NCBI RefSeq assembly: GCF_000350225.1
Contig: NW_005178991.1
Coordinates: 1-64,000 of the forward strand
Source: Chondrus crispus
Lineage: Eukaryota > Rhodophyta > Florideophyceae > Gigartinales > Gigartinaceae
Direction of reading: 5' to 3'
DNA: 64,000 nucleotides
In this document: positions 25,904-37,480 of the stretch, piece after piece
Layout: each line of letters starts with the position of its first letter
Numbering within the stretch: the stretch's first letter is position 1
Notes under the pieces: generated by a model
The model's database searches: none
Told to the model about the DNA's origin: nothing
Seen by the model: the letters and a program-made list of their open reading frames with translations, nothing else
Position numbers and translations under genes: made by a program

Positions 25904-27751
25904 CTATCCCGGTTGTGCGTGCGACGCTTGTGCGGGTAAGGGTAGCTTTTTCCTTCGGAAATATGTGACCATCGCGCTGCGGGGAATTTGCTCAATAGGT
26001 TCCCTTGTTGCGTCCTCGATGGTATACCCATACCATCTCACTTTGAGAATTAAGTTCTCCTAGTCGTAGCCGTGGTCCACGATCATGTCGATCACATACT
26101 CCTGACTCTCGGCTCCTTCTTCCTGCGTTTCCAACTGTCCTTCCCCCTTCCGAAAAGTCAGTGACTCATCCTCATCCTGCTCTTCCAAACCTCCCATCTC
26201 TTGTAGATCGGGCGGGATGCTCGCAGCTTCCTGATTTACCAACGGTCCGTCATCCGTCCTCTCCTTCGTTTGCGCGGCGGGTTCTTCTCGTTCCCCTCCT
26301 CGATTGAGGAACTGTAGCGCTTGTCGTAGCCCGATTATCGGCGTGTAGTCCATGAGACTAGGGGCTAATTCGACCCTATCTCGCGATACGCGCTCTTCTT
26401 GGTCGCCTATAACAATGAAGACCGTATTCTCAGTTGACTCCATCACTTAATACGGACCCGTAGCCACTTGTGCCAACTTAGTTTCGGCTCGGTGGCCGTG
26501 CCTTGCTCTTTCCGAAGGAATACGTATGATCCTGAAGGGAGGTCATACTTCGGCTTGCGAAGCCTTGCGTCAAAGTTTCGCTTGTAGCGCGCTTGTTCTT
26601 TCCGCAAGCTCTTATCAGCGCCTTTCGTCAGGCTTTCCAACCACGACTGCCATTTCAGGTAGTACGCTCGATTCGAGCTAAATCCTTCCAAACTTGGCTG
26701 TGCTTGTAATGCGACGCTTCCTGGGGCCCGGGCCAATACTAGCTCGAACGGCGCGATGTTCGTAGTTCGATGAACTTGTGTATTATATGCGAACGTCACA
26801 GCGTCGCTAAACAAATCCCAGTCCTTCGGATGTTCTCCAACATATTTTCGCAACGCGGAAGTCAGCGTGCGGTTAAACCTCTCAACTTGGCCGTTGGCCT
26901 GAGGGTGATACGTCGTCGTGAAGACGTTGCGTATGCCCAAAATTCGACAGATGATTTGAAAGAACCGGGCCGTGAACTGTGTCCCATTGTCAGAGAGTAG
27001 CTTGACCGGCGGTCCGTACACGAATACCCAATGATGCACGAAGGCCTGCGCGATGTTCGCGGCTGATATTTTCTTCAACGGTACGGTCCGTACAAGTTTT
27101 GAATATCGATCGCTGATCACCAGGATGTACCGATTTCCTCGTTTAGTTGTAATTAGCTCACCGAGGATTCGATGGCTACAAACTCCAGCGGAGCTTTGGT
27201 CGTGAACAGCTTCATTTCCTTCGTGTTTCTTCTTAACTTCACCCTTTCCCGCGCGCATGCGGCGCAATTCTTCGCGACTGCGTAGCAGTCTAGGGCCATT
27301 GAAGGCCAAAAAAATGTCTTCTTAATGTCTTGTACAGTTTCCTACCTCCCGGGTGTCCCGCCAATTTTGCGTAATGGCTTAACCCAAGGACGCGGTCCCT
27401 TAATGATTGTGGTATTACCACTTGTACGAACTCTGCCGCTGTACGGCATAGAGTTCCTTCGAGTTCGTCGGCCTCTGTTGTGAACGTGCGCGTTTTTCCC
27501 GCGTCCATTTCTTCTTTGATTCGGCTGCAGAAGGGGTCGACGGCTTGCTCCCGAAGAAGCTCCTCCGGAGCGATGGCTTGGAATTGATCGAGGCGATCAG
27601 AGGCGGCCCCCTCCTCAAGAGCGAGGGTGTCGTCGAGCCGTTCAAAGTTTTCTTCGTCGTCTTCTGTAGCGTCGTCCGGTTCCGCCATGATGCATGGAAT
27701 GTCGTTGTCGACTTCGTTAACTGTTTCTCCCTCGGTTATCAGTCTTGACAA
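25904..27751 (-). pseudogene. pol: Integrase and chromodomain of chromovirus 2
   Basis: The zinc-binding HHCC module (LSHYAKLAGHPG, then CAAC) lies near 27240-27400 and is broken by a frameshift near 27300. The catalytic core shows LSDNGTQF and GQVERFNRTL with all three acidic residues, followed by the GPY-like region near 26450, where the frame breaks again. A TAG at 26060-26062 stops the frame inside the chromodomain; homology continues in frame through LILKVRWYGY and FRRKKLPLP to the final TAG at 25904. One chromodomain tryptophan is Arg here (ATREP for ATWEP). Confidence 0.9.
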
Positions 27752-27759
27752 GGCGTCAG

Positions 27760-30278
27760 CTTGGCTGTTTGCCTTTTCTTTCTTGATTTAATTTCGAAGT
27801 CAAATTCCGAGAGGCGTAGCCTCCATCGGATTAACCTCCCACTTGGGTCAGTTACATTCATCAACCACCTCAACGAGGCATGGTCGGTATGCACGAGAAA
27901 GTGCTCGCCATATAAATATGGTCTTAAGGTCTGGACAGCCCAAATGATCGCCAGGCATTCGTTTTCTGTCACAGAATAATTCCTCTCGGCTGCAGCCAAC
28001 GTTCTAGAAAAGAACCCGATGGGTTTACGTTGTGCATCCAGGTGCGTTTGAAATAGGGCAGCGCCGATTCGATAGTCGCTTGCATCGGTATCAACCGAAT
28101 ACGGAAGATCCTTTTTCGGCAACGCCAGCACCGGTGGCGCCAAGATAGCGTCTTTGAGCTTATGAAAAGCTTCTTCGCATGGTTCGTCGAATCCTTCCGA
28201 CTGGACCGGTTGTCCTTTCTTCAGTAGTTGGTTTAGAGGATGCGCAATTTTAGCATAATGCGGAACGAACCTGCGGTAGTCATTGCAAAGTCCCAGGAAG
28301 CTTCCTGAGCTACGTCTGCGTTTGAGGGTACCTCACTTGTTCCAATGCAGCGGTTCGCGCGGCGTCAACCTCGAGCGTACCTGGCCGAACGACGTGGCCC
28401 AGGTACTTGATCTTTTCGACGAAAAATTCGCACTTGCGAAGCTTGAGCTTCACACCTGCCTTCTCCAATACAGACAGTATTTCGTCAACGTGGACGACGT
28501 GCTCCTCCCAGGATTTGCTGAAGATGATGATATCATCTAGATATACCAGACAGCATTTCCAACGGAACGGAGAGAGCAGGATATCCATGGCTCTCTGAAA
28601 CGTCGCTGGCGCGTTGGTAAGCCCGACGGGCATTCTTGAGAATCGGTACAAACCTGAGTGACACGAAAATGCGGTTTTGTTGCGGTGGCTTGCGGGAATT
28701 GGCATCTGCCAGTACCGGAGATGGCATCTAACGCGGAGAAGACCTTGGTGTCACCAAGCGAGTCTAAACACTCAACCATGCGCGGCAGCGGGTACGTGTC
28801 CTTCACTGTCACTGCATTCAATCTTCTATAATCGACGCAGAAGCGCATTGAACCGTCTGGTTTCGGCACCAGCAACACGGGCGATGCCCATTCTGACTGT
28901 GCTGGCTCAATTACTCCTGCCTCTAACATCTTCTGTACTTCTGCATCTTCTTTCTCGCGCGCCTTAGGCCCGGCCCGATACGGGGCTTGCGCAATTGATC
29001 TTGTGCCCGGGACCAATTCGATTCGGTGGACCGTGGTGTTAATTTCACCAAGGGTCCCATCCCACATGCGGGAATATTTCTTGAGCATCCAACGGAATCG
29101 CTCTCGTAGCCGGTCCGGGACGTGGCTCAGGTCGAGTTCATCCACTCCCGGCGGTGGAGGCTCGATCCGTCGTTCCGGCTTCCTAGTTGCCGACGCGGAG
29201 AGCCCATCTAACCGTTCTTCTCGCGGATCTTTCGGGTTTTGCTCTGACGATAAAAATTTAACGTCGCCCGTAGGCGACGGAGTAGAATTAGGAACTCCTT
29301 CCTCGGTTATCTCTTGTACTCCAAGTACCTCACCAATGGTGGTTTGGCTTGCGAAGACGGCTCGCGGATGCGGTAGAAGTTCGGCCACCACCTGGCCTTT
29401 TTTTAGCCTGACAGGGTACTTCCTGAAATTCGCAACGAGTAAACGGAATGGCATGTCAGGCTCAACCTGAACACCATTCGTGCTCAATAAGCTGTGTTTT
29501 TGATATAACGTTGAGTACGGATGGACCACGACTAAACCAGTCCTCTTCAAGGTGCATTCGAAGACGCGTTGCGTCCCTGGCTCAATAGTTGCGGCTCTTG
29601 CCACCTTCACTCTGGGGAAAATCGTTCTCCTTTTGTCTCTTCCTGGTGCTCTCCTGGGACCAGAGTCTTCTTTTCCTTTCTCGACGAGGACTTCCTTATA
29701 ATCGGAACCTCCGAGAAATCTGCCAACTCCACAGTCTTCTTACGAGGATAGATTGCTTCCACAAACCGATCACAGTAGTCTGCACCTAGAATTAGGGGGA
29801 CTGCGAGTTTTTCGCAAACTATGAATTCGGCTGAAGCCACGAAACGTCCAAGTCTCACAGGCATTTTGAGTGTACCTAGAGTTCGCGGTGGCCTGTTATT
29901 CGCATCGCCGATGTCTTGGGCCGGTCCGAAGGACACAAGAGTTTCCATTCCTGCGGGAAGCTCGGATCTCCGAATGATATTGGGTCCCGCACCGGTGTCC
30001 AACACGGACAGTACACGGCTCATCAATCCGATCGTCGGTCCAATGTCCGCGAAGACTTTGTAGTTTTTCCTCGCAAGGACTAAAATCTTCTCGGGACATT
30101 CCCCGCGCTTGAACCTGTACCAGGTGCGTCGGACTTGCTCCAGCAGATCGCCCTTGCCTCTTCGCAGAATCTTCTTGACCCGAATGGGTCCTTTCAGTTT
30201 ATCGACGATTCCAACTGTCTCCTCGTCGTTGACTGCCTCCTTCGCTAAAGCTGGGGAACGGGACTGGGTCCCAGACAT
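27760..30278 (-). pseudogene. pol: Protease, reverse transcriptase and RNase H of chromovirus 2
   Basis: The start is ATG at 30278, followed by SGTQSRSPALAKE. Protease motif LDTGAGPN lies near 29995 and LILGADYCDRF near 29780. Reverse transcriptase retains the full RFCVDYRRLNAV block that chromovirus 1 has lost and the YLDDI motif near 28535. The frame shifts near 28710 (in ISGYWQMPIP) and near 28315, where TQLRS has become T-stop. RNase H (VDTDASDYRIGAALFQ) begins near 28105. Comparing the two copies allows each lesion to be located. Confidence 0.93.
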
Positions 30279-30328
30279 GGTTCGCCCGACACATGTCTCT
30301 CCTTTCGAATTATTTGAGATTCCCCCTC

Positions 30329-32612
30329 TTAGTTTTCCTGTCGCGGCGGGTTTCTTCCCCAGTCCGACGACGGCCCCGCGGCCGGCCTTCCTGATGTTCG
30401 GTTTGAACCTTCGGCAGAGGCACTCGGTGTGCTAGCCGTCTGCAATTCGAACCATTGTTTTACCTTCAGGTAACTCTTCGACGGAATTCCCAAGCTCTCC
30501 ATCGGGGAGAGCGCCTCGTAGTTCTTCAGAACTCGGTGCATCTCTCAGAACGAGAGCAAACATGTAGGCGCTCCGTGCCCCTTATCGTAGCAATGGTAGC
30601 ATACGAGGTCATGCTTTTTCGGGAGGTACGGCGACCTTGGCGGTCCTCCGGCCGTCGGTCGGCCCGTCCAGCCCGGTCTTCTGAAGGCCGTACCCCTGTC
30701 TTCCATAGGAATTCTTGGCGCTGGTGTGTGTCCGCGCCCTCGAAACGCTAACACGAGATCCGTGGCTTCTGTATACGAGTCCGTCGTATATGTGGGCGTC
30801 TGTAGCGTAGACATCCCACTAGCCCCGTGCTCCTCGTCTCCATATTCCTCCGATGGGTCATAAAAATCGCCCTCGGAGACCAGTGCTCCTGCGTATCCGT
30901 TTTTTTCCTGGTCAACAGTACTAGGTCCTCTAGACGCAGACAGTGACTCAGCCAAGTGGACAGTGCCGCGAATTTTTCGCTTGGGGTGCGAAGGCTTCTG
31001 CTTCCCCCATCCTTAGCGTCGCCGGCGCTTGGATGGTGACTCTCCTAGTCTTCCTCTCCTTGGCGCGGCTCGCCGAGCCATGCGCCTTTGCGTAATTAAC
31101 TAGTCTCAAAAACGAAACGTCCCGATTGTCTTGTCGGTATTGAGATAACGATCGGCTTGATACTCGAATCGAGTCCTTCAATAAACGTCGTCATTTGTTC
31201 TTCCATCGAATATACGTTTCCACATCGATTGCTCGCGTTGGTCAGACGGATATAAAATTCCATCTCGTCTTCAGACGGTAGCTGCTGTACTTCTCGCAAT
31301 GCGAGCACGGCTTGGCGGATCGCCTCATCGGTGGCGAAGCTTCGCAATAGCCACTGTACGGCCTCCGGCCAGACGGATATTTTCCCATGGTGGGACCCAG
31401 CCGTTTGTGACACCGAAGTGTACTGTCTCAGGGCGATTCCGCTGAGGAACTCCGGTAGAAAGCGGATCGCTTGGCCTTCGATCATCTCCTGGTTGTCGAA
31501 TTCTTGGACTATCTTAGCTAAAAAGTCTAGAACTAATACGCCATCTTCTCCTGTGAACGTATTGTCTCTCTTCACCTTTAGTGGTATGTCTCTTCTGATC
31601 TTTCGCACGGCGGTCCGCCGCTTGCCCGACAAATGTGTCTGCGGGTTCCGCAGGCCGTACGTCCTGTACGAAAGCAACTTCTTGGAGAGGTGTTTGGTCG
31701 GATCTAATTCCTCCAACTCCTCCCATCGCGGTCCGCGCCTCGTCGCGGTGTCTTCTGGCTCCGCTTTCTTGTATCTCCGCGAGGCGGACGAAAGACTCCG
31801 CCTCTTTTGGAGCTCTTCTTATTTGACGAAATTCCATTTCCTTCTGTTGATCTTCGGTCGGAATTTCTTGAATGGTTCGACGACCCGTCGCCACCATTTT
31901 CTTCTGAAACATTCGACTCCGAATTTGAGTCGCAATTTTCGCGGTCGTCACTACAGTGACTTTTCTTCTTCTTTCGGCCTTTGGCCGACGTGTGGCTCTT
32001 CCATTCGGAGTCCCAGATCCGGGCTGACTTGTCCTACTTCGTTGGACTGTCGAGTTCTTCTCCGTCGGAGAGCGGTCCCGCGTCCAATCTTGGTTCGGCC
32101 CGGCCCGCAGCTTGCTCAAGGTCCTTGAGTGGTCGCGAGGCGCGGTAGAATCGGTCGTCGATGCTGTATCTTGTCTTGGCCAGCGTTTCCAGGGCCTGAT
32201 TCGCGTCTCGCCGCGCTTCTTTAGCGGCGAGCTTTAGCGAATCCAGCACTTCCGAATCTCGGCCCAGGGACGCATCCGTACTTAAATTCTCAACGAGAAC
32301 CACACGAGCTGTCAGCTCTTCAAGCGCAGCGTGGAACTAGGATTTTAGCAACTCCTGTTGCTTCTGAAAAATGCCCAGATGTTCGTCGAACTTGCTCTTC
32401 GTCTCCTGACGAATTTCCTCGCTCAACTTCTCGAACTTCTCTTCCAGGCCATTTTTCTCAACGGCTATCCCCGAAGGGGACGCTTCTGCAACTGAATCAG
32501 TAGCCGAATTTCCTTGGCTTCGTATACGAGGTCCTCGCGGAATCCTCGACTCTTGAGCTGATCCAGCTCTTCTGACCCCAGGACCGACGTCCTTGGGTTG
32601 TCATGATGCCAT
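30329..32612 (-). pseudogene. gag: Gag of chromovirus 2
   Basis: The probable start is ATG at 32612. The fourth codon is TGA, after which an open coiled-coil-like stretch runs in the same frame (EEKFEKLSEEIRQE near 32440). A TAG near 32340 interrupts it just before FHAALEELTARVVLVEN. The capsid region (31096-31716) ends in a 1-nt shift near 31145 relative to chromovirus 1. The zinc knuckle CYHCYDKGHGAPTC lies near 30555-30600. The frame ends at 30329, 51 nt before the pol ATG and in a different frame. Confidence 0.88.
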
Positions 32613-32687
32613 GGTCCGCTCTTAATAAACGAGACCTATCGAACTAATTTACCTCTTTCCGACTTCTGATTTCAGTTCCAGATTCTA

Positions 32688-32700
32688 GGTCGGGAGACCA
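32688..32700 (-). promoter_or_regulatory. Candidate primer-binding site of chromovirus 2
   Basis: On the minus strand TGGTCTCCCGACC begins 4 nt after the LTR end. A TGG at this spacing is what a tRNA 3'-CCA would pair with. The matching tRNA is not identified. Confidence 0.4.
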
Positions 32701-32704
32701 CTTA

Positions 32705-33075
32705 TATAGTGCAATGTGCCTGTCAGGCCGGAACCAGGGTCCAACGGTCCAGCAACAACACAACCAACAATAGTTGCCGACGGCACAGCCCTACAGAGTG
32801 TCCGATTCTCCCTTTCCCTTTAAGTGGGTTTGCGGCCCACAGTAGTTCAAATCCCTGATAGGGGGGGGGCAAAAGGAAGATGCCCGGCACGGGATAAATG
32901 GTGGTAGAGTCTTGTAAAGGCAGCTGCTCGGCGAGTTCGGGGCGGTGATTAAGAAGCCGGGCCCGATGGGTCGTAAAGCCAATGCTCGCTGAGCGCCTGG
33001 TACATCTTATACCCTTGATAAAGTCTTCAACGGGGGCGTCGCAACGCAGCCCGACGGGAATTAGCAAACACGTAG
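32705..33075 (-). mobile_element. Partial 5' LTR of chromovirus 2 (family B, copy 3)
   Basis: Starts TATAGTGCAATGTGCC on the plus strand and matches LTR B copy 1 from its left end to AACACGTAG at 33075. There the family A LTR begins. The rest of LTR B is absent beyond 33657. It directly abuts the chromovirus 2 leader, which links family B LTRs to this chromovirus family. Confidence 0.78.
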
Positions 33076-33657
33076 TGTCGTGCACTGAGGGGGACGGGTG
33101 GGATCCCCCTCTGGCAGAGTGCGCGCGTTCGGGGGCGCGTGTAGAGGGTTCAGAAGACCACCCGTAAAGGAACCGGTACGGGGCCGGGCGCTATGCGCAG
33201 TAGGGAATTGGAGGGGTAAAAGAAAATGGAGGACACGCCCAGGAGGGGCGGAGTGGTAGAGGTAGGTGGGAATCGAGGACGTAGATAGCTCGCGTGGTAC
33301 CGTCGTGGGACGGGGACCGGCGCAAGGCTACGACTCCGATTCCAGAAACCCAGGTTGTAGACCCAAAGCTTCGTGAGGATTTACTTAGGGTCGGACGTCG
33401 GCTATATACTAGCCGACGCCCGAGCTATAATTAATTAAACTAAAAAATACTAAATTAAAACGACGGCGGCGACGGCCGGAGAAACTCCTCGTGGGGAGGT
33501 ATGACAACCATTACACGTGGGGAATGACACCTGGTCACAGGGGCCTTGATGCCCGGTTACCCGTGGCGTGAGGTACACGTGTGCCCCGGAGAAGGAGTCG
33601 CGCTGGCCGGGGACACGTGTCCCGCGTGAAAAGGGAAAGGTGGGTCAGTGCACTACA
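33076..33657. mobile_element. LTR, family A, copy 2, 582 bp
   Basis: Begins TGTCGTGCACTGAGGGGG and ends TCAGTGCACTACA, matching the copy at 16316-16944 with several small deletions. It interrupts LTR B copy 3. The flanks (CGTAG and TAGCC) do not form a duplication and LTR B does not resume, so a deletion or recombination followed insertion. Confidence 0.85.
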
Positions 33658-33719
33658 TAGCCCCCCTCCTATAGTGGAGCGTCCTCGCGAACTATAATTC
33701 TGGCGTCCGGTGGGTCGCC

Positions 33720-34400
33720 GGTGGTCACGTGCGGGACATCGTCGCCGTATTCGATTGCAAGGCACCGTCTTCTTTGCGAAGCGACCGCGGCCCCGGCGCG
33801 AGATCACGTCTTCGCGCTACGGACCTGAGCTTCGTACCCGGGCACTTGTCCATGTCGACGCGCGCGACGTTATCCCGCGCTTACTCCGGCGTGTCACGAG
33901 CACGCCTCTGGCGCGTGCGTGCGTACTTGTCCGGGTCAACGAGCCCGACGTAAGCCCATCCACCTGTCTTCTTATCCGCGAGTGCGACGTTCCGCGCCTT
34001 CTTTGCGAAGCGACCGAGGCTCCGGCGCGAGGTTGCGTCTCCGCGCGTACTTCGGCGTGACATGAGCACGCCTCTGGCGCACGCGTACTCGTTCGCGCCA
34101 CCGAGCACGATGTACACCACCCACGTGTTTCCTCTCTCACGACCGCGGCGGTTCACGCACGTCCCTTTTGTCGCGACCTGAGCGCGGCCCGGGGCACGCG
34201 CCTTGTTCGGCGCACGAGCACGCCTCTTGCGCGTGCGTACTTGTCCGGGTCAACGAGCCGGACGTACGCCCATCCACCTGCCTTCGTATTCGCGAGCGCG
34301 ACGTTTCGCGCACGCTTCTTTCTTCGTGTTCGCGCGCGCTGTGCGAACCCACGAGCCCGAGGTGCGTCGCCACGAGGGCGCGGGGCGTCTCGGGGCACAT
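33720..34400. repeat. CpG-rich region with degenerate direct repeats
   Basis: Blocks recur with divergence: GCGAAGCGACC at about 33777 and 34006, GAGCACGCCTCT near 33898, 34065 and 34217, and TTGTCCGGGTCAACGAGCC near 33930 and 34240. Open frames here are Arg/Ala-rich by-products of the base composition and none is a convincing gene. Confidence 0.6.
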
Positions 34401-34989
34401 GAGGGTGACAGATACGCAGACGGGCGCGGGGAGGGACTGGCCAGCACGAACCGAGCGTAGGAGCTACTCAAGCTCTGGTTGGCTCTACGTGGACAGGTGT
34501 CCCGACCGAGGGTAAATGTCCCAGCACAGGGGCCGTCAGTCAGGGCAGTACGTATGTTCCATAAGCTCCCCTTAACCCAGACCGTCTCCGGGAACCCTAA
34601 TTATGGAGGCCCGTGTACCGCCGGGGGATTTGTCGATCACCCGCCAGCCACGAGCGGATGTGGTACGTAGGTGGCTGGGGCATAGGGGGGGTCTGCGCGC
34701 CTCCGTAGACAGGCCGGCGGTTACCGGCACGCGGCGACGACTCACGTTTTCTCTCGGGACGCCGCCATACCTCGGCGCACAACGCGGAGCGCACGACTCG
34801 TGAGGTACGCTGTAGCACCCCGTTCCTCCTTGACACGCCCGACACTCGGAGGCCGAAGGCGGACCTGCGACCCGATCACGTACTATCCCCGACGCCAGCG
34901 AGATGCACGCGCGGGTGCACCCCTTCAGAGGGGTTTTCACCTCTCAGGGTGAGCTGTAGCCCCGACCCCGGTACTTATGGGATCGGAAC

Positions 34990-36096
34990 TTGTACGACGA
35001 TGCGCAGCTCTTTGAGCGAGCCCCTTTTATGGCGCCGGAGCGTTTGCGCGACGGGGACGTGATCCGTGCGTACGCGACGGCAACAGGGGAACTCCCTGGG
35101 GGTTTGAGCGTGGCAGCCGTCGCCTCTCGCGACTTCACGCACCGCCTGGTCGTGGAGCCGGCTTTGTTACGTCCGGAATTCAGACGGGTGAACACGGAGA
35201 CCCGTGTAGCCTTCGTGGAATTAATTCGGCAACGTATACGCCGTACCCCCTGCAGCAGGCTCGTCCCTCGGGCTTGGAATCTGGACACCAGGCCGTATCG
35301 AGCGGTTGGGGACCGGGGGTACGTTGCGAATTTGAAGCGGATTTTTGACGATCTCCGCATCCGGGAGGAGGAACCTTTGGTGGCCATGATGGCCTGGTAC
35401 CGCCCTTTGTTGCCAGAGAACTTCACTCGATCTGTAGATCGGAGGCGCGACCCTGCGATGCACACCAAGCTCAAGTTTGAGCGACGCATGCGCAATCGGA
35501 CGGGGGTGTTCGTCGCATACGAATGGGTGGAGGTAAAGACATTCGAGCGGACGGTATTGAGCACGCGGTATCCTGAGATACCGGCGTGGTTTGCGCAGTA
35601 TGAAATCCCTGCGGACTTCATTGCGGAGATTCCCCCGTGCGTCGTGTACTTCGGACTGAGTCTCATGGAGGACCCTCAGTCCGCACGCTGGATGGTCTTC
35701 CTCAGCGAGTGGCTCGCCTTAGTTGTGGGGCGGTTCTTGAGGTACGCTCACGAAGGGCGGTTGTTTATCCTCCCGACGATGGTCGTGGAGTGGTTGCGCC
35801 GGCTGGACTTGACGCGCATCTTTGGTAGCGCCGAAGCACAGCGACAGTTACAGGTCCTTCTGTCTCTCCATGGGGACATCGACTGGCCGCGCGTCCCGTA
35901 CGCCCAGGGCCATCATTTCTACAACCCCCGTAGCCAGCACTACTCGCCCGGGAGGCAGCCTGACGTGGGGCCGTTGGACCGTGGCAACTGGGTCCGGCTC
36001 GAGAGCGGAACGCTCCGTCTGGACCAGCCCGAATTTCTGCAGGGAGGAGAAGGAAACGCCGAGCCCGGCGGTGAGGGAGGACGTAGCGAAAGCTAA
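34990..36096 (+). CDS. Unrecognised protein, intact member of a two-copy ORF family
   Basis: I do not recognise this protein. The frame is open from 34960; the first ATG is at 35029, yet similarity to the paralogue at 19861-21090 may begin upstream. A start upstream by splicing, or a non-AUG start, is therefore possible. Shared blocks include RYPEIPAWFAQYEI, VFVAYEWVEVKT and DPQSARWMVFLSEW. The C-terminus is Gly/Glu-rich. No signal peptide or catalytic motif is visible. It lies 1.3 kb downstream of an LTR, as the paralogue does, so it may belong to a mobile element. An unbroken frame of over 360 codons beside a broken paralogue suggests recent function. Confidence 0.65.
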   Translation: MYDDAQLFERAPFMAPERLRDGDVIRAYATATGELPGGLSVAAVASRDFTHRLVVEPALLRPEFRRVNTETRVAFVELIRQRIRRTPCSRLVPRAWNLDTRPYRAVGDRGYVANLKRIFDDLRIREEEPLVAMMAWYRPLLPENFTRSVDRRRDPAMHTKLKFERRMRNRTGVFVAYEWVEVKTFERTVLSTRYPEIPAWFAQYEIPADFIAEIPPCVVYFGLSLMEDPQSARWMVFLSEWLALVVGRFLRYAHEGRLFILPTMVVEWLRRLDLTRIFGSAEAQRQLQVLLSLHGDIDWPRVPYAQGHHFYNPRSQHYSPGRQPDVGPLDRGNWVRLESGTLRLDQPEFLQGGEGNAEPGGEGGRSES

Positions 36097-36204
36097 GGGG
36101 GGAGGTCTGTAGTATAATGACCGGCGCGAGCGCGCGGAGGTCATCGGACGGCCGTATACGGTATACACCCGCCCGGGGGGGTGGAGAGACGCGATACAGC
36201 GACG

Positions 36205-36423
36205 ATGACGGACGCCGAGCTGCGCGGTTGGCTGAATAATCCGGCGTGGCAAGCTCAGCTGAATCGTCTGATCGCGGAGGAGGCGTCGGGAGAGCTTGTC
36301 CCCCCAGACGAGGGACCGCGGAACCGCCCAAGTGGAGGTCAGAGGGGCGGTTCGCGAGGAAGACCTTGCTGGTTACGCGGAGGGAGGTACCCCGTATGGT
36401 CGGGGATCCGCCATGGCAGATAA
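36205..36423 (+). CDS. Possible small ORF downstream of the orphan gene
   Basis: ATG at 36205 opens a 72-codon frame with a helix-like start (MTDAELRGWLNNPAWQAQ), then Gly/Arg-rich sequence. It follows the 34990-36096 gene by about 110 bp. The GC-rich surroundings open frames by chance, so this is weak. Confidence 0.2.
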   Translation: MTDAELRGWLNNPAWQAQLNRLIAEEASGELVPPDEGPRNRPSGGQRGGSRGRPCWLRGGRYPVWSGIRHGR

Positions 36424-36579
36424 ACCGGCGGTTGGAAACTTGCCGGACGCGAGGGTTCACCGACGCGAGGTCGGGAGTCGGGGTCACCGCTTCGCGGCTG
36501 TGGGAGACTACCCGTCAGCCACCTGGGCCAAAGGATACAGGCAATCTACAGAGCGAACGCTGACCGCCGAGGGGACGCG

Positions 36580-37480
36580 AGGCGGCCTCGTCAAAGCGAG
36601 GCGAGATCTCGCCCCGTCCGACGGGGACGTGGCTCTGCACGCGTCAAGCCGCGGGGGGGGAGACCTCGTCGAGGCGAAAGCCCATTATCCCTAGGCGGGG
36701 AGGTAGAGGATCCCACCGCACGGCGAGCCTCGCCGTCGGACGGGGTGTCGAGGGGCACGCCACCGGTGGGTAGCGACCGCAAGCGTGCGATCGTAGCGTA
36801 CGCGAGTAGAGATTCTCTGTCCTTTCCACGGGGAGAGATCGCGGACCTACCTCAGGTCGGGTAGCGATGTCGTCAAGGCGAGTAGAATTTCGCTGCCCCG
36901 AGGCGGGGACAGTGGTCATGATCACGCCTTACGGAGGCAGCGTCCTCGGCAAGCGAGTGGAAATGTCGCCGCCGGCGGCCGGGGTAACGGTCGTAACACG
37001 GTCATCAGCACACATGATCACACCCCACAGCGACAGCGCCCTCGTCCAAGCGACGGAAATTTCCCCGTCATCAGGCGGTTAAGCTACATCGTCGAGCGAG
37101 TAGTAAATCTCTCGCTTGAGATGAAGGTCGGCTGCGCCGCTGGGGGAAGGATATCCTCGTCACACGAGGGGGTAAACTACCCCTCTAGGTGAGGGTCGTA
37201 CACGCCATGAGGGCGGGGAGCTACCTCGGCGAACGAGTCGTAAGTCTCTCCCTCGAGATGAGTGCCGACTGCGCCGCTGGGGCGGATCGTAGCGTCTGAC
37301 GAGGACGAGTAGTTGCAGTGCCCCCTCTCTTTTGCGGAAGGGGGGACAAAACACGCCATCTGAGCGGAAAATAGCCTCGTCGGGCGAGTGGGTCGGTACT
37401 CCCTCGCGGTTAAGAGAAAAGATACGCCATAGAGGACGAGAGCGGACCTTGGTAGTCGAGGGAGCGAATGACTCCCTTAT
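36580..37480. repeat. Degenerate minisatellite-like GC-rich region
   Basis: A CTAC-TCG-CGAGCGAG motif followed by CTCTC and then GACTGCGCCGCTGG recurs, most clearly at 37083 and 37220 (137-bp spacing). Weaker echoes (TCGTCAAGGCGAG, TCGTCGAGGCG) extend left to about 36590. No gene is evident. Confidence 0.5.

Larger units (their letters stand above)
25904..33075 (-). mobile_element. Ty3/gypsy chromovirus 2, degenerate
   Basis: Runs right to left: partial 5' LTR (32705-33075), candidate primer-binding site, Gag, protease, reverse transcriptase, RNase H, integrase and chromodomain with stop at 25904-25906. It is the same family as chromovirus 1, with highly similar polymerase and integrase sequence. 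Each domain is recognisable but broken by stops and 1-nt shifts. Its 5' LTR is interrupted by an LTR of family A. The 3' LTR is not identified. Confidence 0.93.

Noticed and set aside
25399..25968. 189-codon plus-strand frame
   Set aside because: It lies antisense to the chromovirus 2 chromodomain end and its 3' region, and shows no domain.
34137..34400. Overlapping 80-90 codon Arg/Ala-rich frames on both strands
   Set aside because: They arise in several phases at once from CpG-rich repeats, with no codon pattern favouring one.
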